Shown here: positions 1 through 9,410 of the stretch, one piece after another
How the letters are laid out: each line of letters begins with the position of its first letter
How positions within the stretch are numbered: the stretch's first letter is position 1
Source: Picochlorum sp. 'celeri'
Lineage: Eukaryota > Chlorophyta > Trebouxiophyceae
Assembly: GCA_010909725.1 (NCBI GenBank)
Contig: JAACMV010000003.1
Span: forward strand, 186,001 to 250,000
DNA: 64,000 nucleotides
Direction of reading: 5' to 3'
Notes under the pieces: generated by a model
Database searches by the model: none
What the model was told of the DNA's origin: nothing
The model's input: only the letters and a program-made list of their open reading frames with translations
Program-made: the position numbers and the translations under genes

Positions 1-1524
1 CATATTGAGCTCGAGTTCACGGACTTCTCGTACTCCAGCGAATGCAAAGACATAACAGCCTCGTTCTTGTATTTTGGCAGCTCGCATGCATTCCAGGGTG
101 AGTGCCTTTGCCACAACCTCGCGTGGACCCCTCATGGATCCCGAGGTATCTACGCATAGTAGAATGGGTCCTCTATCAGCTGTTGGCCTGATCTCACGCC
201 TATCAATGTCGATCTGCGTGGGGAATTCACCCCACCCATCTCTCTCGTATGTTTGCAGGCTCTTCTCAACCAACTTTGCATAGAAAATCAGCTTTGATGC
301 AGGTATTTTGATTCCACGAGCAAGAGTTGCTGCCTCAGATGGTAACAGTCTGGAGATATCATCACTACGAGTCAAACCGCGGGTCTCCTGAGCTTCCAAT
401 GTTGTTCTCAGCAGTCCCATCCTTGCATTCATGTCCAGGTGTTGTGTTGGGGCTCTGCGCAGCGGTCCCCATCCCCCGCCTCGACCAAGTGATCGTACAA
501 GGTCTCTTAATTCTTTTATATTTTCGAGTTTCTCGCGTAATTCATCCATCTTCTGCCAGCCCTTTCGATTCCACACATTCCCATCCAATGAGAACTCCCC
601 ACTTCCAAGTAATGATTCAAAACCTTGAAACGCTTTCCCTGCCTTATTCATGGCATCTATTGGCTTTTTCCATCTCTCAACAAGTCTTCGCACAAGAGCT
701 TTGGCCCACTGTTCTTGTACGGTCAACTGCATCCTGTCCTCTTGATCCAGAAAGGTGACAAGCACATCATCTTGCTTCTTCTTCTTTCTCTCTTCTTCTT
801 CTTTTACTTTCTGCGCAGCAACAATCATTTCAGGTGTCATATTAGGGTTGCGGTATTTTTTCTGCTGCTCTTCTTGTTTCTTCCCAATTTCCTCTGCATT
901 TTCATACACATGACCATGCTCATCCGTCTCCCTTTCCTCTTCCTGCTCTGTATATCCACGTGTTCGTTTCACATACTCTAGAACAGTCTCTAATATACCT
1001 CGTAAAAGCGTATCTTGTATCATGGGATACTTTGCAGCGAGGGATGAAATACCCAGCACGGACAAATCCTTGATCAAAGCAGCCCGCAATGGTTCCATGG
1101 GCCACTGGCAATGTTCCTCCCGACCACGGAGGCACGAGACGCCTTCGCTATGCGACAAATATTTCAAAGCTGCAGAATCAGGAACAAGGCCATGTTCGAG
1201 AGAAATCTTCCAGGCCAGTACCCCCAATGCAGTGTCCTGAATAACACCCTCAGCATGCTCTTCTGTCAATGTGTCATCTGCCGTCTCCTGTGTCATGGAT
1301 TCGATATGAGCGATCCGAAGAATCAGTGGCATTAGGTGTGCCGGAACCATTCCCACATCACCCAGTCCATGAAGAAGCGCTGAATGACCCTGATGCTTTT
1401 CTTGCAACACCGCAGGAGCGTCGGTAGCAGCAGCCGTGAGCCTCCGTGACGACGGCGAAAGAATTTGGGACGCACGTGCCGACGTGGCGCAATTGATCAA
1501 CTTAAATGCTCTTTTAGGATGCAT
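1..1524 (-). CDS. ViaA-like VWA-domain protein with organelle presequence (partial, 3' end outside window)
   Basis: The minus-strand frame is open from an ATG at 1524 to the window edge (508 codons, no stop). The C-terminal part carries a von Willebrand factor A domain. Its MIDAS motif is D459-T-S461-G-S463 in GPILLCVDTSGSMRG. Just upstream is GLTRSDDISRLLPSEAATL, which closely resembles the segment preceding the VWA domain of bacterial ViaA (YieM, CoxE-like VWA), the partner of the MoxR AAA+ ATPase RavA. The first ~30 residues (MHPKRAFKLINCATSARAS...) are basic and Ser/Ala-rich without acidic residues, as in a mitochondrial or plastid presequence. A Lys/Glu-rich charged segment lies near residues 190-250. 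Bacterial ViaA modulates RavA and respiratory or metal-centre assembly; whether this protein has a MoxR partner cannot be seen here. The family call is firm; the location and role are inferred. Confidence 0.8.
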   Translation of the reverse strand, partial: MHPKRAFKLINCATSARASQILSPSSRRLTAAATDAPAVLQEKHQGHSALLHGLGDVGMVPAHLMPLILRIAHIESMTQETADDTLTEEHAEGVIQDTALGVLAWKISLEHGLVPDSAALKYLSHSEGVSCLRGREEHCQWPMEPLRAALIKDLSVLGISSLAAKYPMIQDTLLRGILETVLEYVKRTRGYTEQEEERETDEHGHVYENAEEIGKKQEEQQKKYRNPNMTPEMIVAAQKVKEEEERKKKKQDDVLVTFLDQEDRMQLTVQEQWAKALVRRLVERWKKPIDAMNKAGKAFQGFESLLGSGEFSLDGNVWNRKGWQKMDELREKLENIKELRDLVRSLGRGGGWGPLRRAPTQHLDMNARMGLLRTTLEAQETRGLTRSDDISRLLPSEAATLARGIKIPASKLIFYAKLVEKSLQTYERDGWGEFPTQIDIDRREIRPTADRGPILLCVDTSGSMRGPREVVAKALTLECMRAAKIQERGCYVFAFAGVREVRELELNM

Positions 1525-1846
1525 AATGCCATAATCACTACTCCAGAGGCCATGATGGAGCGATTTATACACAGAAAACCCTCCTGATACGGCACCAGGG
1601 TGACCCACGCCACCACCATGTATCGAAACAGGGAAAACCACCATAATGCCTGTTCTATACAACAATATATATCAATTAAAGTACAATGAATGACACCTGG
1701 CATAGGGTTTGTGCAGAATCATACACTCTTCAGCGCTGAAAGATCCAATTGATTTATTGTCCTATTCAAGGAATATCTGAACAGTCTCTTGATGAATGCA
1801 GCAATATACCACTTTGTTTTCATATATTTAATGCAATATAACAACA
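1525..1846. other. Divergent intergenic region
   Basis: This is the shared upstream region of the ViaA-like gene (minus) and RPF1 (plus). It contains a CAT-rich stretch and AT-rich sequence near 1660-1690 and 1820-1845. I see no additional gene, tRNA or convincing repeat in it. Confidence 0.5.
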
Positions 1847-2896
1847 ATGAAGAAGCGAAAGCTGGAGGATACCGCCGATGAGGCACCCACGACGAGCATG
1901 CCAACGAATGCAGCAACACGCGTGTCGAATATTGGGGCAAAGACGAGCCATATTAAGAATAAAATGGTACGATCTCAGAAATATCATGCATTGAAGTACG
2001 AAAAGAACAAGGAAAAGAAGAAACTGAAGAAGAAGAAGGAGAAGGAGCTTGCTCGTGCGTACCAACAGGGTCTGCCCTTGCCACCGAAAGAAGAGCCCAA
2101 GACGATTGAGAACATGCGTGAGAAGGATGAGACACATATAGATACTGAGGATGATAAGGTGATTGCGGAGGAGAAGGATGACGAGTTTGCAGAGCATTTT
2201 GCAAACTTGAGGCCTCCAAATGTCCTGATCACAACATCCTACACGTGCTCAAAAGTCATGTACAAGTTCATTGCTGATATCCTGGAAGTGTTTCCTGCTG
2301 CAACGTATTACAAGAGGAAAGGATATCCATTGAAAAAGATTATCGAATATGCGAAGAATAGAGAGTTCACAGACCTTGTTGTGTTCAATGAGGACAGGAA
2401 GCAGGTGAATGGAATGATTGTCGTGCATCTGCCTGATGGCCCCACGGCGTTCTTTAGGCTGTCCAGTCTCGTGCTTAGCACAGATATTAAAGGTCATGGG
2501 AGGGCAACGTCTCATAAACCAGAGCTTGTGCTGAATAATTTTGATACAATGTTGGGACATAGGATTGGACGGATGTTTGCATCCCTCTTCTGTCAAGATC
2601 CAACATTCAAAGGCAGGAGAGTGGTGACGTTCCATAATCAGAGAGATTTCATATTTTTCAGACATCATAGGTATATATTTGAAGAGAAGGATCAGAAGAA
2701 AGTCGAGAAACAGCCCGATGGGAAGATGAAAAAGGTTGTGACGCCGACTGTTCGAGCTCGACTGCAAGAGTGTGGGCCAAGGTTCACCCTGAAATTGGAA
2801 ATGCTGCAGAAAGGGACGCTCGATACTAAAGGCGGTGAGTTTGAATGGATACATAAGAGCGGTATGGATACATCTCGAAGGAAATTCAATCTGTAA
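1847..2896 (+). CDS. RPF1: Ribosome production factor 1 (Brix domain)
   Basis: A 349-residue protein. The N-terminal ~110 residues are Lys/Glu-rich, typical of nucleolar assembly factors. A Brix domain follows from about residue 125 (PPNVLITTSYTCSKVMYKF) to about 315, including the conserved LNNFDTMLGHRIGRMFASLF, VVTFHNQRDFIFFRHHRYIF and GPRFTLKLEML. RPF1 is a nucleolar protein needed for 27S pre-rRNA processing and 60S subunit assembly; length and motif order match the family. The ATG at 1847 gives the expected basic N-terminus. It is divergent to the ViaA-like gene with ~320 bp between starts. The stop codon (2894-2896) lies inside TGTAA, a possible poly(A) signal. The next gene's start is only 230 bp downstream. 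Confidence 0.93.
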   Translation: MKKRKLEDTADEAPTTSMPTNAATRVSNIGAKTSHIKNKMVRSQKYHALKYEKNKEKKKLKKKKEKELARAYQQGLPLPPKEEPKTIENMREKDETHIDTEDDKVIAEEKDDEFAEHFANLRPPNVLITTSYTCSKVMYKFIADILEVFPAATYYKRKGYPLKKIIEYAKNREFTDLVVFNEDRKQVNGMIVVHLPDGPTAFFRLSSLVLSTDIKGHGRATSHKPELVLNNFDTMLGHRIGRMFASLFCQDPTFKGRRVVTFHNQRDFIFFRHHRYIFEEKDQKKVEKQPDGKMKKVVTPTVRARLQECGPRFTLKLEMLQKGTLDTKGGEFEWIHKSGMDTSRRKFNL

Positions 2897-2911
2897 ATAT
2901 CAATATCAACA

Positions 2912-2919
2912 GTCAACGC
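2912..2919 (+). promoter_or_regulatory. GTCAACGC element upstream of subtilisin 1
   Basis: AGTCAACGC occurs 208 nt before the subtilisin-1 ATG. The same 9-mer recurs at 5207, 29561 and 29811, always in the gap 5' of a secreted-protein gene. Its reverse complement contains TTGACT, a W-box-type core. Function is inferred only from recurrence and position. Confidence 0.4.
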
Positions 2920-3126
2920 AACGCGTTTTGTGTTGTGTTTTTCACTGAACCATCGAGACGGTTGTGTGACCGGAGAATATGGTTTGTAGACGTGCTCCCT
3001 CGCCATTGGAACATGGTCAACGGCCTCACAATGCCAGCGCATCCGAGGATTCCCCTGATAATAATCCTTTCATTCTTTCAGAATTATTTGATTACATTTG
3101 TGGCAAAATTTCTATCAATACACGAA

Positions 3127-5097
3127 ATGAAGGCTGCGATGAGCAGAGCAGGGATCTTCCTTGCAGTTGTCTTTGCCGTTGTTAGTGGAGCTCACGCGGC
3201 AACGAATTGTTCATCTGCGGATGGACGGCAGATTTACAAGGATGGATTCCAAGATACATGGTTGTCTGGGTCTCAAGGAACAGTGCTCGACGATGTGAGC
3301 AATGTAACTATCCGTCCTGGAACAAACATGACACTTGCTGCTGAAATTGGAGCATTCTCGACCTTCTCCATGGTCACAGTGGTGCCATTCTCTACAGATA
3401 GTATTCTGGATATGTGGATTCAAGGAACCGTTGTGCAGGATGCCATGCTGTACTTTGAATCAAGCGAGAGTAAAGTTCGGTCAGATTCCATTGACTTGTC
3501 GGCAATCAGCCCAGAGAGCATTGCTGCTGCTGATGTGCTTCAGGATGCTGTCAGAATTGTCGGCCCAGATGCTGCCGATTGGTTTCGCTTGTCAGTGAAT
3601 ACAAAGATTCTGGCACCGTCGAATGCCACAGAGACTTGGGATTCCATTGTGTTTAGAGATGCATCTGGAACTGGTTTCTCGATATTTGTGAGCGAAGCGC
3701 AGATTCTTCCAAATCTTCCCCCATGCGAGTCGCGAGCATCATCAGGTTGCATCGGAAATGTGTGCAATCCTGTGATTGATGAGTTGTTTCCCCAGTCAGA
3801 TGCCGTCCCATTGTTCGGGTATGGGCCAATTGCACAGGAGATTTCTGATGAAATCTCTGCTGCGGGGATCAGGGGCATCAGTCTGATCGCAAAATTATTC
3901 GATAATATCACATATGCCGAGGTGTTTGAAATGTGTGCAAAGCTTCAGGGTCAGGAACAGGGATCTGGGCCTGAAGATGTCTTTGTCACCAGTGTTGAGA
4001 TTTTGGAAGCCCGTTCCACCATCTCCCCTAATGTGATTGCGGTGTGTGAAATCGATGCCACGACAACGTCTTTGGCGCAAGCAGATATTATGGCTCCCGT
4101 GGAATGGCCATTGTTGACCGTCAGGTCGTATTCATTCGAGAATATCACAACAATGAGGGCAATGGTAACAACCAAAGTGTCATACTTTGACAGGGATGGA
4201 ATCGCGACTACCAATTCAGATGATCTCCTGGCATCCACCGATGCTGCTTGCCCAGGAATGCCATGGGGATTGAGCCGCCTCGATCAGCCAAACTTGCCTT
4301 TGGACAATGTATTCAAGCCTGGCCTTACAGGCAGTGGAGTGCACATTTATGTGTTGGACACTGGTGTCTCCAGCCATTCTGACTTTACTGGGAGGATAGG
4401 AGCTGGAGTATCATGCTTCACAGGCACATGTACATCTGGGAACTTTGCCGATGCGAACGGACATGGGACCCACGTTGCTGGAACAGCTGCTGGAACATGC
4501 TTTGGTGTTGCCAAGAAGGCTATCATCCACCCTGTTAAAGTTCTCAGCGATAGTGGTTCCGGATCGTACTCTGGAATCATCAATGGTATCAAATTTGCTG
4601 TACAGAATAGCAAGAACAATGGTTGGAGAGGGGTGATCAATATGTCCTTGGGTGGTGGATCCTCTGCCTCCCTCAACTCGGCAGTGAATGAGGCTGTCTC
4701 CAAAGGCCTGGTTGTGGCAGCCGCTGCAGGAAACGACAATGCGGCAAATGCCTGCACAAAATCTCCAGCATCAGCTGCAAATGCTCTTACTGTCGCCTCT
4801 GTCACCAAGCAAGACACAGCGTCATCATTCTCAAACGTAGGTTCATGCGTTGACATTTGGGCCCCTGGAACCAGGGTGGCCTCAGCCAGCAATACAAACT
4901 TCAACGGCTACAAAACGCTGTCAGGAACTAGTATGGCGACGCCTCACGTCGCTGGAGCTGCCGCACTCTACTTGCAAAAGTACCCAAGTGCTTCTCCTGG
5001 ACAAGTTCGCCAGGGGCTCTTGAAGGCCAGTGTTCAAAGGAATCTGTACCCACAGACAACAACAAGCCTTCTTCAGGCATATTCTGCCGTGTTTTAA
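3127..5097 (+). CDS. Secreted subtilisin-like serine protease (S8, proteinase K type), copy 1
   Basis: I take the ATG at 3127 because it begins a clear signal peptide (basic start, then GIFLAVVFAVVSGAHA), giving 656 residues; the frame is open further upstream but without a signal. Residues ~30-200 form a conserved N-terminal region (YKDGF...W, LDMWIQG, GPDAADWFRLSVN, IVFRD) shared with copy 2 and not recognised by me; a beta-rich adhesive or carbohydrate-binding role is possible. Residues ~220-395 resemble an inhibitory propeptide region. The catalytic domain carries Asp411 (YVLDTGVSSHSDF), His446 (NGHGTHVAGTAAG) and Ser602 (LSGTSMATPHVAGAAAL), all intact. The protease probably acts outside the cell or in the endomembrane system. 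No intron. It is the upstream member of a head-to-tail duplicate pair. Confidence 0.92.
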   Translation: MKAAMSRAGIFLAVVFAVVSGAHAATNCSSADGRQIYKDGFQDTWLSGSQGTVLDDVSNVTIRPGTNMTLAAEIGAFSTFSMVTVVPFSTDSILDMWIQGTVVQDAMLYFESSESKVRSDSIDLSAISPESIAAADVLQDAVRIVGPDAADWFRLSVNTKILAPSNATETWDSIVFRDASGTGFSIFVSEAQILPNLPPCESRASSGCIGNVCNPVIDELFPQSDAVPLFGYGPIAQEISDEISAAGIRGISLIAKLFDNITYAEVFEMCAKLQGQEQGSGPEDVFVTSVEILEARSTISPNVIAVCEIDATTTSLAQADIMAPVEWPLLTVRSYSFENITTMRAMVTTKVSYFDRDGIATTNSDDLLASTDAACPGMPWGLSRLDQPNLPLDNVFKPGLTGSGVHIYVLDTGVSSHSDFTGRIGAGVSCFTGTCTSGNFADANGHGTHVAGTAAGTCFGVAKKAIIHPVKVLSDSGSGSYSGIINGIKFAVQNSKNNGWRGVINMSLGGGSSASLNSAVNEAVSKGLVVAAAAGNDNAANACTKSPASAANALTVASVTKQDTASSFSNVGSCVDIWAPGTRVASASNTNFNGYKTLSGTSMATPHVAGAAALYLQKYPSASPGQVRQGLLKASVQRNLYPQTTTSLLQAYSAVF

Positions 5098-5494
5098 TCA
5101 AATTGAATACTACCATCATGATTATTAATTAATCCGTGCTCATCTATAACTGCCAGCCAGACATCATCAGACTGGGAAGCCAGCAGTGCCAAGTGTAAAA
5201 CTGTCGAGTCAACGCGTGTTGACTGCCGTGTGGCACTTGCAGGGGCATGTGCGCGTTCGTTTGGCCACTGGCAGTTGGTATCAACAAAACCTCCAGTTGC
5301 GCCTTGATCCATATGTAATTGGATACATGGATGTTTAACATCAAAATAAATTTAATCAAATCTAATCATTGTGGTCTGTGAATGCAAGAATCCTTGTTGG
5401 CGCAGATTGCACGATTTCCTTTCTGCTGCAAGGAAGTGCGACCGTGTTTACCCATCTGGATGGAAAGTAGTACCTTCATATTATAGTAGTAGCA
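5098..5494. repeat. Intergenic region with nested inverted repeats (5148-5276)
   Basis: Three perfect arm pairs nest around one centre: AACTGCCAG (5148-5156) with CTGGCAGTT (5268-5276), AGTGCCA (5185-5191) with TGGCACT (5231-5237), and GTCAAC (5208-5213) with GTTGAC (5218-5223). Spacing between arms is not symmetrical, so this is either a set of dyad protein-binding sites or a decayed foldback element. It sits between the two subtilisin genes, about 220-350 nt before the second start. No gene is visible in the interval. Confidence 0.5.
5208..5215 (+). promoter_or_regulatory. GTCAACGC element upstream of subtilisin 2
   Basis: The second copy of AGTCAACGC starts at 5207, 280 nt before the copy-2 ATG. 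Here the element is one half of the dyad GTCAAC-GCGT-GTTGAC (5208-5223). Confidence 0.4.
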
Positions 5495-7669
5495 ATGAAA
5501 GTCGTATTAGTAGCCGTCTTGTTGCTCGCAGTTGCAACTGGACACACGACTGCTCTGCTGCGGGGCAATGCCTGTCGCCCTGGTAGAAAGGATGGCATGG
5601 TGACTGTCTATCAGGATGGATATGGAGACGGGTGGGTATCGGGGAGTGTAGGAACGAATCTAACAGTGTATTCCACGAGTGCTGTGAGAGCTGGGACGCA
5701 GACAACCATGGTTGGAACAACAGAACCATTTGGGGAATTCTCCTTGGTTGGTCTAATTCCTGTGTGCACCGAAAGCGTGCTTGATATGTGGGCCCAGGGG
5801 AGCTTCCTTTCCAAAACATCCATAGTACTTCGCTCACGTGAATATGGCGCGGTGTCCCAAGCTGTGCCCATCTTTTCCGCAGAGCCAGAAGCTATTATTC
5901 ATTCACATGTGTTCAATGGAACATTTCGGGTACAAGGGCCTGATGCGCAGAATTGGTTTCGTATCTCGATAAATTTGGAAGCTATCAAAAATGATAATCT
6001 TCCTCCCCCAACGTGGGATACGATTGCAATACGGGATGAATCTGGCCTGGGATTTACAACAATGATTAGCTCGATGCACATTCTCCCCAATGTTCCAGTC
6101 ATTAAAGAACAACTGCAAGACTGTATCGGGACGGTTTGTAATCCTGTGTTGGCGTCTGCTTCTGTATTTGGACTTGTACCGTCCAGTGTCAATCCCAGGA
6201 TGGTACCTATTTTTGGTTTTGGACCAACAGCAGGGAATGGAGAGGACAGGTTGCATGATGATGTCACGGGAGAAGGTGACCTGGTCAGTAATTCACTCTT
6301 GGTGGACGGAATCACACATCAAGAGGTGATGAATTTCTGTGCATCGATTCAGGGTATGGAGAGCGCCGACGATGCACGGCGTGTCATGGATAGATCAATA
6401 GCAATGTTAGAGTCGAGAGCCACTCGTGGTGAGGCTGCCCTTGGGGCATGCTTTTTGAATATGGTCGATGTAGAAGTTGCCCTGGAGGATCCTGAAGGTC
6501 CTTCAGAATGGCCAATTTTATCCATCATGGCATTTTCATATAAAAATATGACAAAAATTCGCAAGATGGCTCTTGGTATTCTTGAATGGATGGACAAGGA
6601 TGGAGAAGTCAGCCAAGCTGATGGTGGATCCAGGCGTCCAGCGAGTCCTTTTGTTCAAGATGATGATCTGTCTCCAGCATCTTCAAATTGCCCAGGGTTA
6701 CCATGGGGCTTGAGTCGATTGGATCAATACCTCTTGCCTCTGGATATGCTGTACAATGTCTCCTCAAATGGATCTTCTGTGCATGTGTGCGTGTTTTTTG
6801 AATTCGTTCGCATTACATTGGCTTGCGTAATTTTTTTTTTTACTAAACGCCGAGACATATTGAAAGTGACTTCATGTGTCTATTGATGCAGGTATGTTGT
6901 TGATTCTGGTGTGTCACCACATGTTGATTTTGGCAATCGCTTGGGACAGGGCGTAAACTGTGTATCAGGGACATGTGTTTTAGGCAACAGTCTAGATGAC
7001 ACAGGTCATGGAACACACGTCGCAGCGACGATTGCTGGATCTTGTTTTGGTGTTGCCAAAGGAGCAATCATTAACCCAGTGAAAGTGTTTGGACCAGCCG
7101 GGACAGGAACTTACAACTCTGTCATCCAGGGAATTCGATGGGCAGTCATGACAACAAGAGTGAACAAATGGCCTGCCGTCATCAATCTAAGCCTCAGTGG
7201 AACCAAGAGTACTCCACTGAATATCGCCGTGAGAACAGCCACAGAAAAAGGCTTGACAGTCGTTACAGCATCTGGTAATGATTACTTTACAAATGCGTGC
7301 ACCAAGAGTCCTGCAAGCAGTGAGTTTGCCATCTCTACTGCCTCCTCAAATCGCGATGATCTTGCCAGTTCATTCTCAAATATTGGACCGTGTGTCTCAA
7401 TGTGGGCGCCAGGAGAAGATATAGCCTCCGCAGATGCATCTAATCTGGACGGAGGATGGACAGTGAAATCAGGAACGAGCATGGCTGCACCACATGTGTC
7501 TGGTGCTGCAGCACTGTACCTGGGGTATAATACCTCTGCATCGCCGTTGCAGGTCCGAAATGTTTTATTTCACGCATCCGTGTCGAGAAACCTCGCACCA
7601 GATACATCCAAGAGACTTCTCACCGTCTTGTTCGAAGATGAAAAAGCATTCTTGCAACAGGAGATGTAG
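5495..7669 (+). CDS. Secreted subtilisin-like serine protease, copy 2 (one intron)
   Basis: Exons 5495-6786 and 6892-7669 encode 689 residues. The intron 6787-6891 (105 nt, GTGCGT...GATGCAG) carries a poly-T run followed by TACTAAAC. Splicing restores SSVHV-YVVDSGVSPHVDF, collinear with copy 1. There is a signal peptide (MKVVLVAVLLLAVATGHTTA). The N-terminal region repeats the copy-1 landmarks (YQDGYGDGWVSGS, LDMWAQGSF, GPDAQNWFRISIN, IAIRDESG). Catalytic residues are Asp435, His470 (GHGTHVAATIAG) and Ser627 (SGTSMAAPHVSGAAALYL). Copies 1 and 2 share domain order throughout, so this is a tandem duplication. Copy 1 has no intron at the equivalent position, so one was gained or lost after duplication. 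The 3' end converges on the TRP-like gene with 11 bp between stops. Confidence 0.9.
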
Positions 7670-7680
7670 GAATGTTCTTT

Positions 7681-9258
7681 CTATGATGAAGCTGGGAGGC
7701 GTTCCATGACGAGTCTTCGCAACTCTTGCAACTCATTTTGAATCTCTCTCAGCGTCTCGTCATGTATTGTACTAGGTGACTGAGCATCAGCCGAGCTCAA
7801 CTCTTCACCAACTCTCATGGGCCACAATGCGTCCCTGGTTGCAGTATCCAATTTATCAGGATCAACTCTCAGGACATGCAAATAAGGCGGATTACAATCC
7901 AACCTCCGATACACCCACATCGGAATAGTCCTTTCTAATTCGTCAATCACAATAGCTCTGTTCAAAAGACTGCGCAAATTCTCATGCGCCGTCACTGAAT
8001 CTAATGAATTTGTCATCAGACTGATTAGCAAATTAATAAGTACCATGCCCATAATAAAGGCGAACGACACACCCAATATACATGCCATGATTGGGTTTTT
8101 CGTATCTTTATACAATTCAGCGAGTTCTGGACCGTCAAAGCTCCACGCCACGACTTGCACAAACGCTTTAGATAGACTAGAGAATTCATCATGTGCCTTT
8201 TGATCTTCTGGATCTCGAAACAGCACATGAAATGACACCGCATATCCGGTGATAATAATGATTAAAAATAGGATGTAATACCTCACATCGCTTAGAACTG
8301 CTTTCAAATCATCCACAAAACTGAACCGAGTGTTTGGGAATACTCGTGAAAAGTACTGCAGCCTAAAGAGCAACAGTATTGCCAGGACAGCAGCAGCCAT
8401 ACTGATCCCGCCACTCTGTAGCTGCAATCGACATGTGTGACATACAATAATATATATCTGAATGCAGTACGTCGTCGTGTCCAAAAGATTCCAGGCCGAC
8501 AACCAGCGCCGCACTCCGTAGGATATCAACGACTCCCTCTCAATGATCAAGAATGGAATCATTCCCACCGTGGCCCCAATATTTGAGCACACAGCAATCT
8601 TTCCAGCAGTCGTTTGCAGAACCTCACGCAAAGACATTGAAACATCCTCATCTTGAAACGCAATGGTGAAACTATAAAAGCTCACCAGCCAGAGCAGATA
8701 GAGAAACAATTCAACCAACAAGAGCCTTCTTGCAAACCGAGTCCACTTGTAATCAATCACACCTTGCACAGCTGGCAGCGCAAATGTCTTAAAACTACAC
8801 CCATTCTCCATCCACAAGGTTACAACTCGATGCAACAAACCATCCCGTTCGCAAGGATATTTTATGGCGAGTACATAGGCAAGCACTTCCATACCGGGAG
8901 TCTTCAACGTAGCGCCTCTGCGGCGCCTCGAGTACCCAACCCGTCTCCTCCCATCCATCGGAGAGTAGGGTTTAGACTCTAATTCTTTTTTCCATGCCTG
9001 GCTATAGTCTAGAAAAGGCGTATTCGCTCCCATTGTCACAATGGAGTCATCCTCGATTCGACTGAGAACGAGTTCTTCGTCTACTCGGAATTCCTGCACC
9101 TTTGTCACCCCTTGTCGTGATATATACTCTATGGGGTTGGAATGTTCTGCTACAATATCATCAATGGTGGCGTCGAAGCTCCTTGGACTGGAACGCTCCT
9201 CCAAACGATCCCACATGGCGTCCTCTTTCTCGTGTAATAAAAGCGGCGTTGCAGCCAT
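7681..9258 (-). CDS. TRP-like / polycystin-like cation channel
   Basis: A 525-residue membrane protein. The N-terminal ~170 residues are cytosolic, with an Arg-rich patch (GRRRVGYSRRRRG). The first hydrophobic helix is about 178-200 (LLLVELFLYLLWLVSFYSF), followed by several more. The pore region has a hydrophobic helix (YYILFLIIIITGYAVSF), a pore loop (FSSLSKAFVQVVAWSFDG) and S6 (FIMGMVLINLLISLMTNSLD), the pattern of the Ion_trans domain in TRPV/TRPP channels. No ankyrin repeats are present, unlike TRPV. The C-terminus (LREIQNELQELRRLVMERL) is a short coiled coil, as used for channel assembly. It probably conducts cations across the plasma or ciliary membrane; ion selectivity cannot be told. 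The stop nearly abuts the convergent subtilisin 2 stop. Confidence 0.75.
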   Translation of the reverse strand: MAATPLLLHEKEDAMWDRLEERSSPRSFDATIDDIVAEHSNPIEYISRQGVTKVQEFRVDEELVLSRIEDDSIVTMGANTPFLDYSQAWKKELESKPYSPMDGRRRVGYSRRRRGATLKTPGMEVLAYVLAIKYPCERDGLLHRVVTLWMENGCSFKTFALPAVQGVIDYKWTRFARRLLLVELFLYLLWLVSFYSFTIAFQDEDVSMSLREVLQTTAGKIAVCSNIGATVGMIPFLIIERESLISYGVRRWLSAWNLLDTTTYCIQIYIIVCHTCRLQLQSGGISMAAAVLAILLLFRLQYFSRVFPNTRFSFVDDLKAVLSDVRYYILFLIIIITGYAVSFHVLFRDPEDQKAHDEFSSLSKAFVQVVAWSFDGPELAELYKDTKNPIMACILGVSFAFIMGMVLINLLISLMTNSLDSVTAHENLRSLLNRAIVIDELERTIPMWVYRRLDCNPPYLHVLRVDPDKLDTATRDALWPMRVGEELSSADAQSPSTIHDETLREIQNELQELRRLVMERLPASS

Positions 9259-9410
9259 TTTTGCTTTTTTTACCTATTTCTAATGTTATATCAAAACTTG
9301 AATGCTACTATATGTCTGATTTGTTTCGGTATCAAACAGAATTCGTTCATTCAGTACAACAAAAGGTACGTTGGAAACTCCTACGGTAGTGTAGTATTGC
9401 CGAGTCATGG

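Noticed and set aside
2935..3126. 64-codon extension of subtilisin 1
   Set aside because: It would bury the signal peptide; the ATG at 3127 starts it directly.
6787..6891. Frameshift breaking subtilisin 2
   Set aside because: GT-AG boundaries restore exact collinearity with copy 1 at the catalytic Asp.
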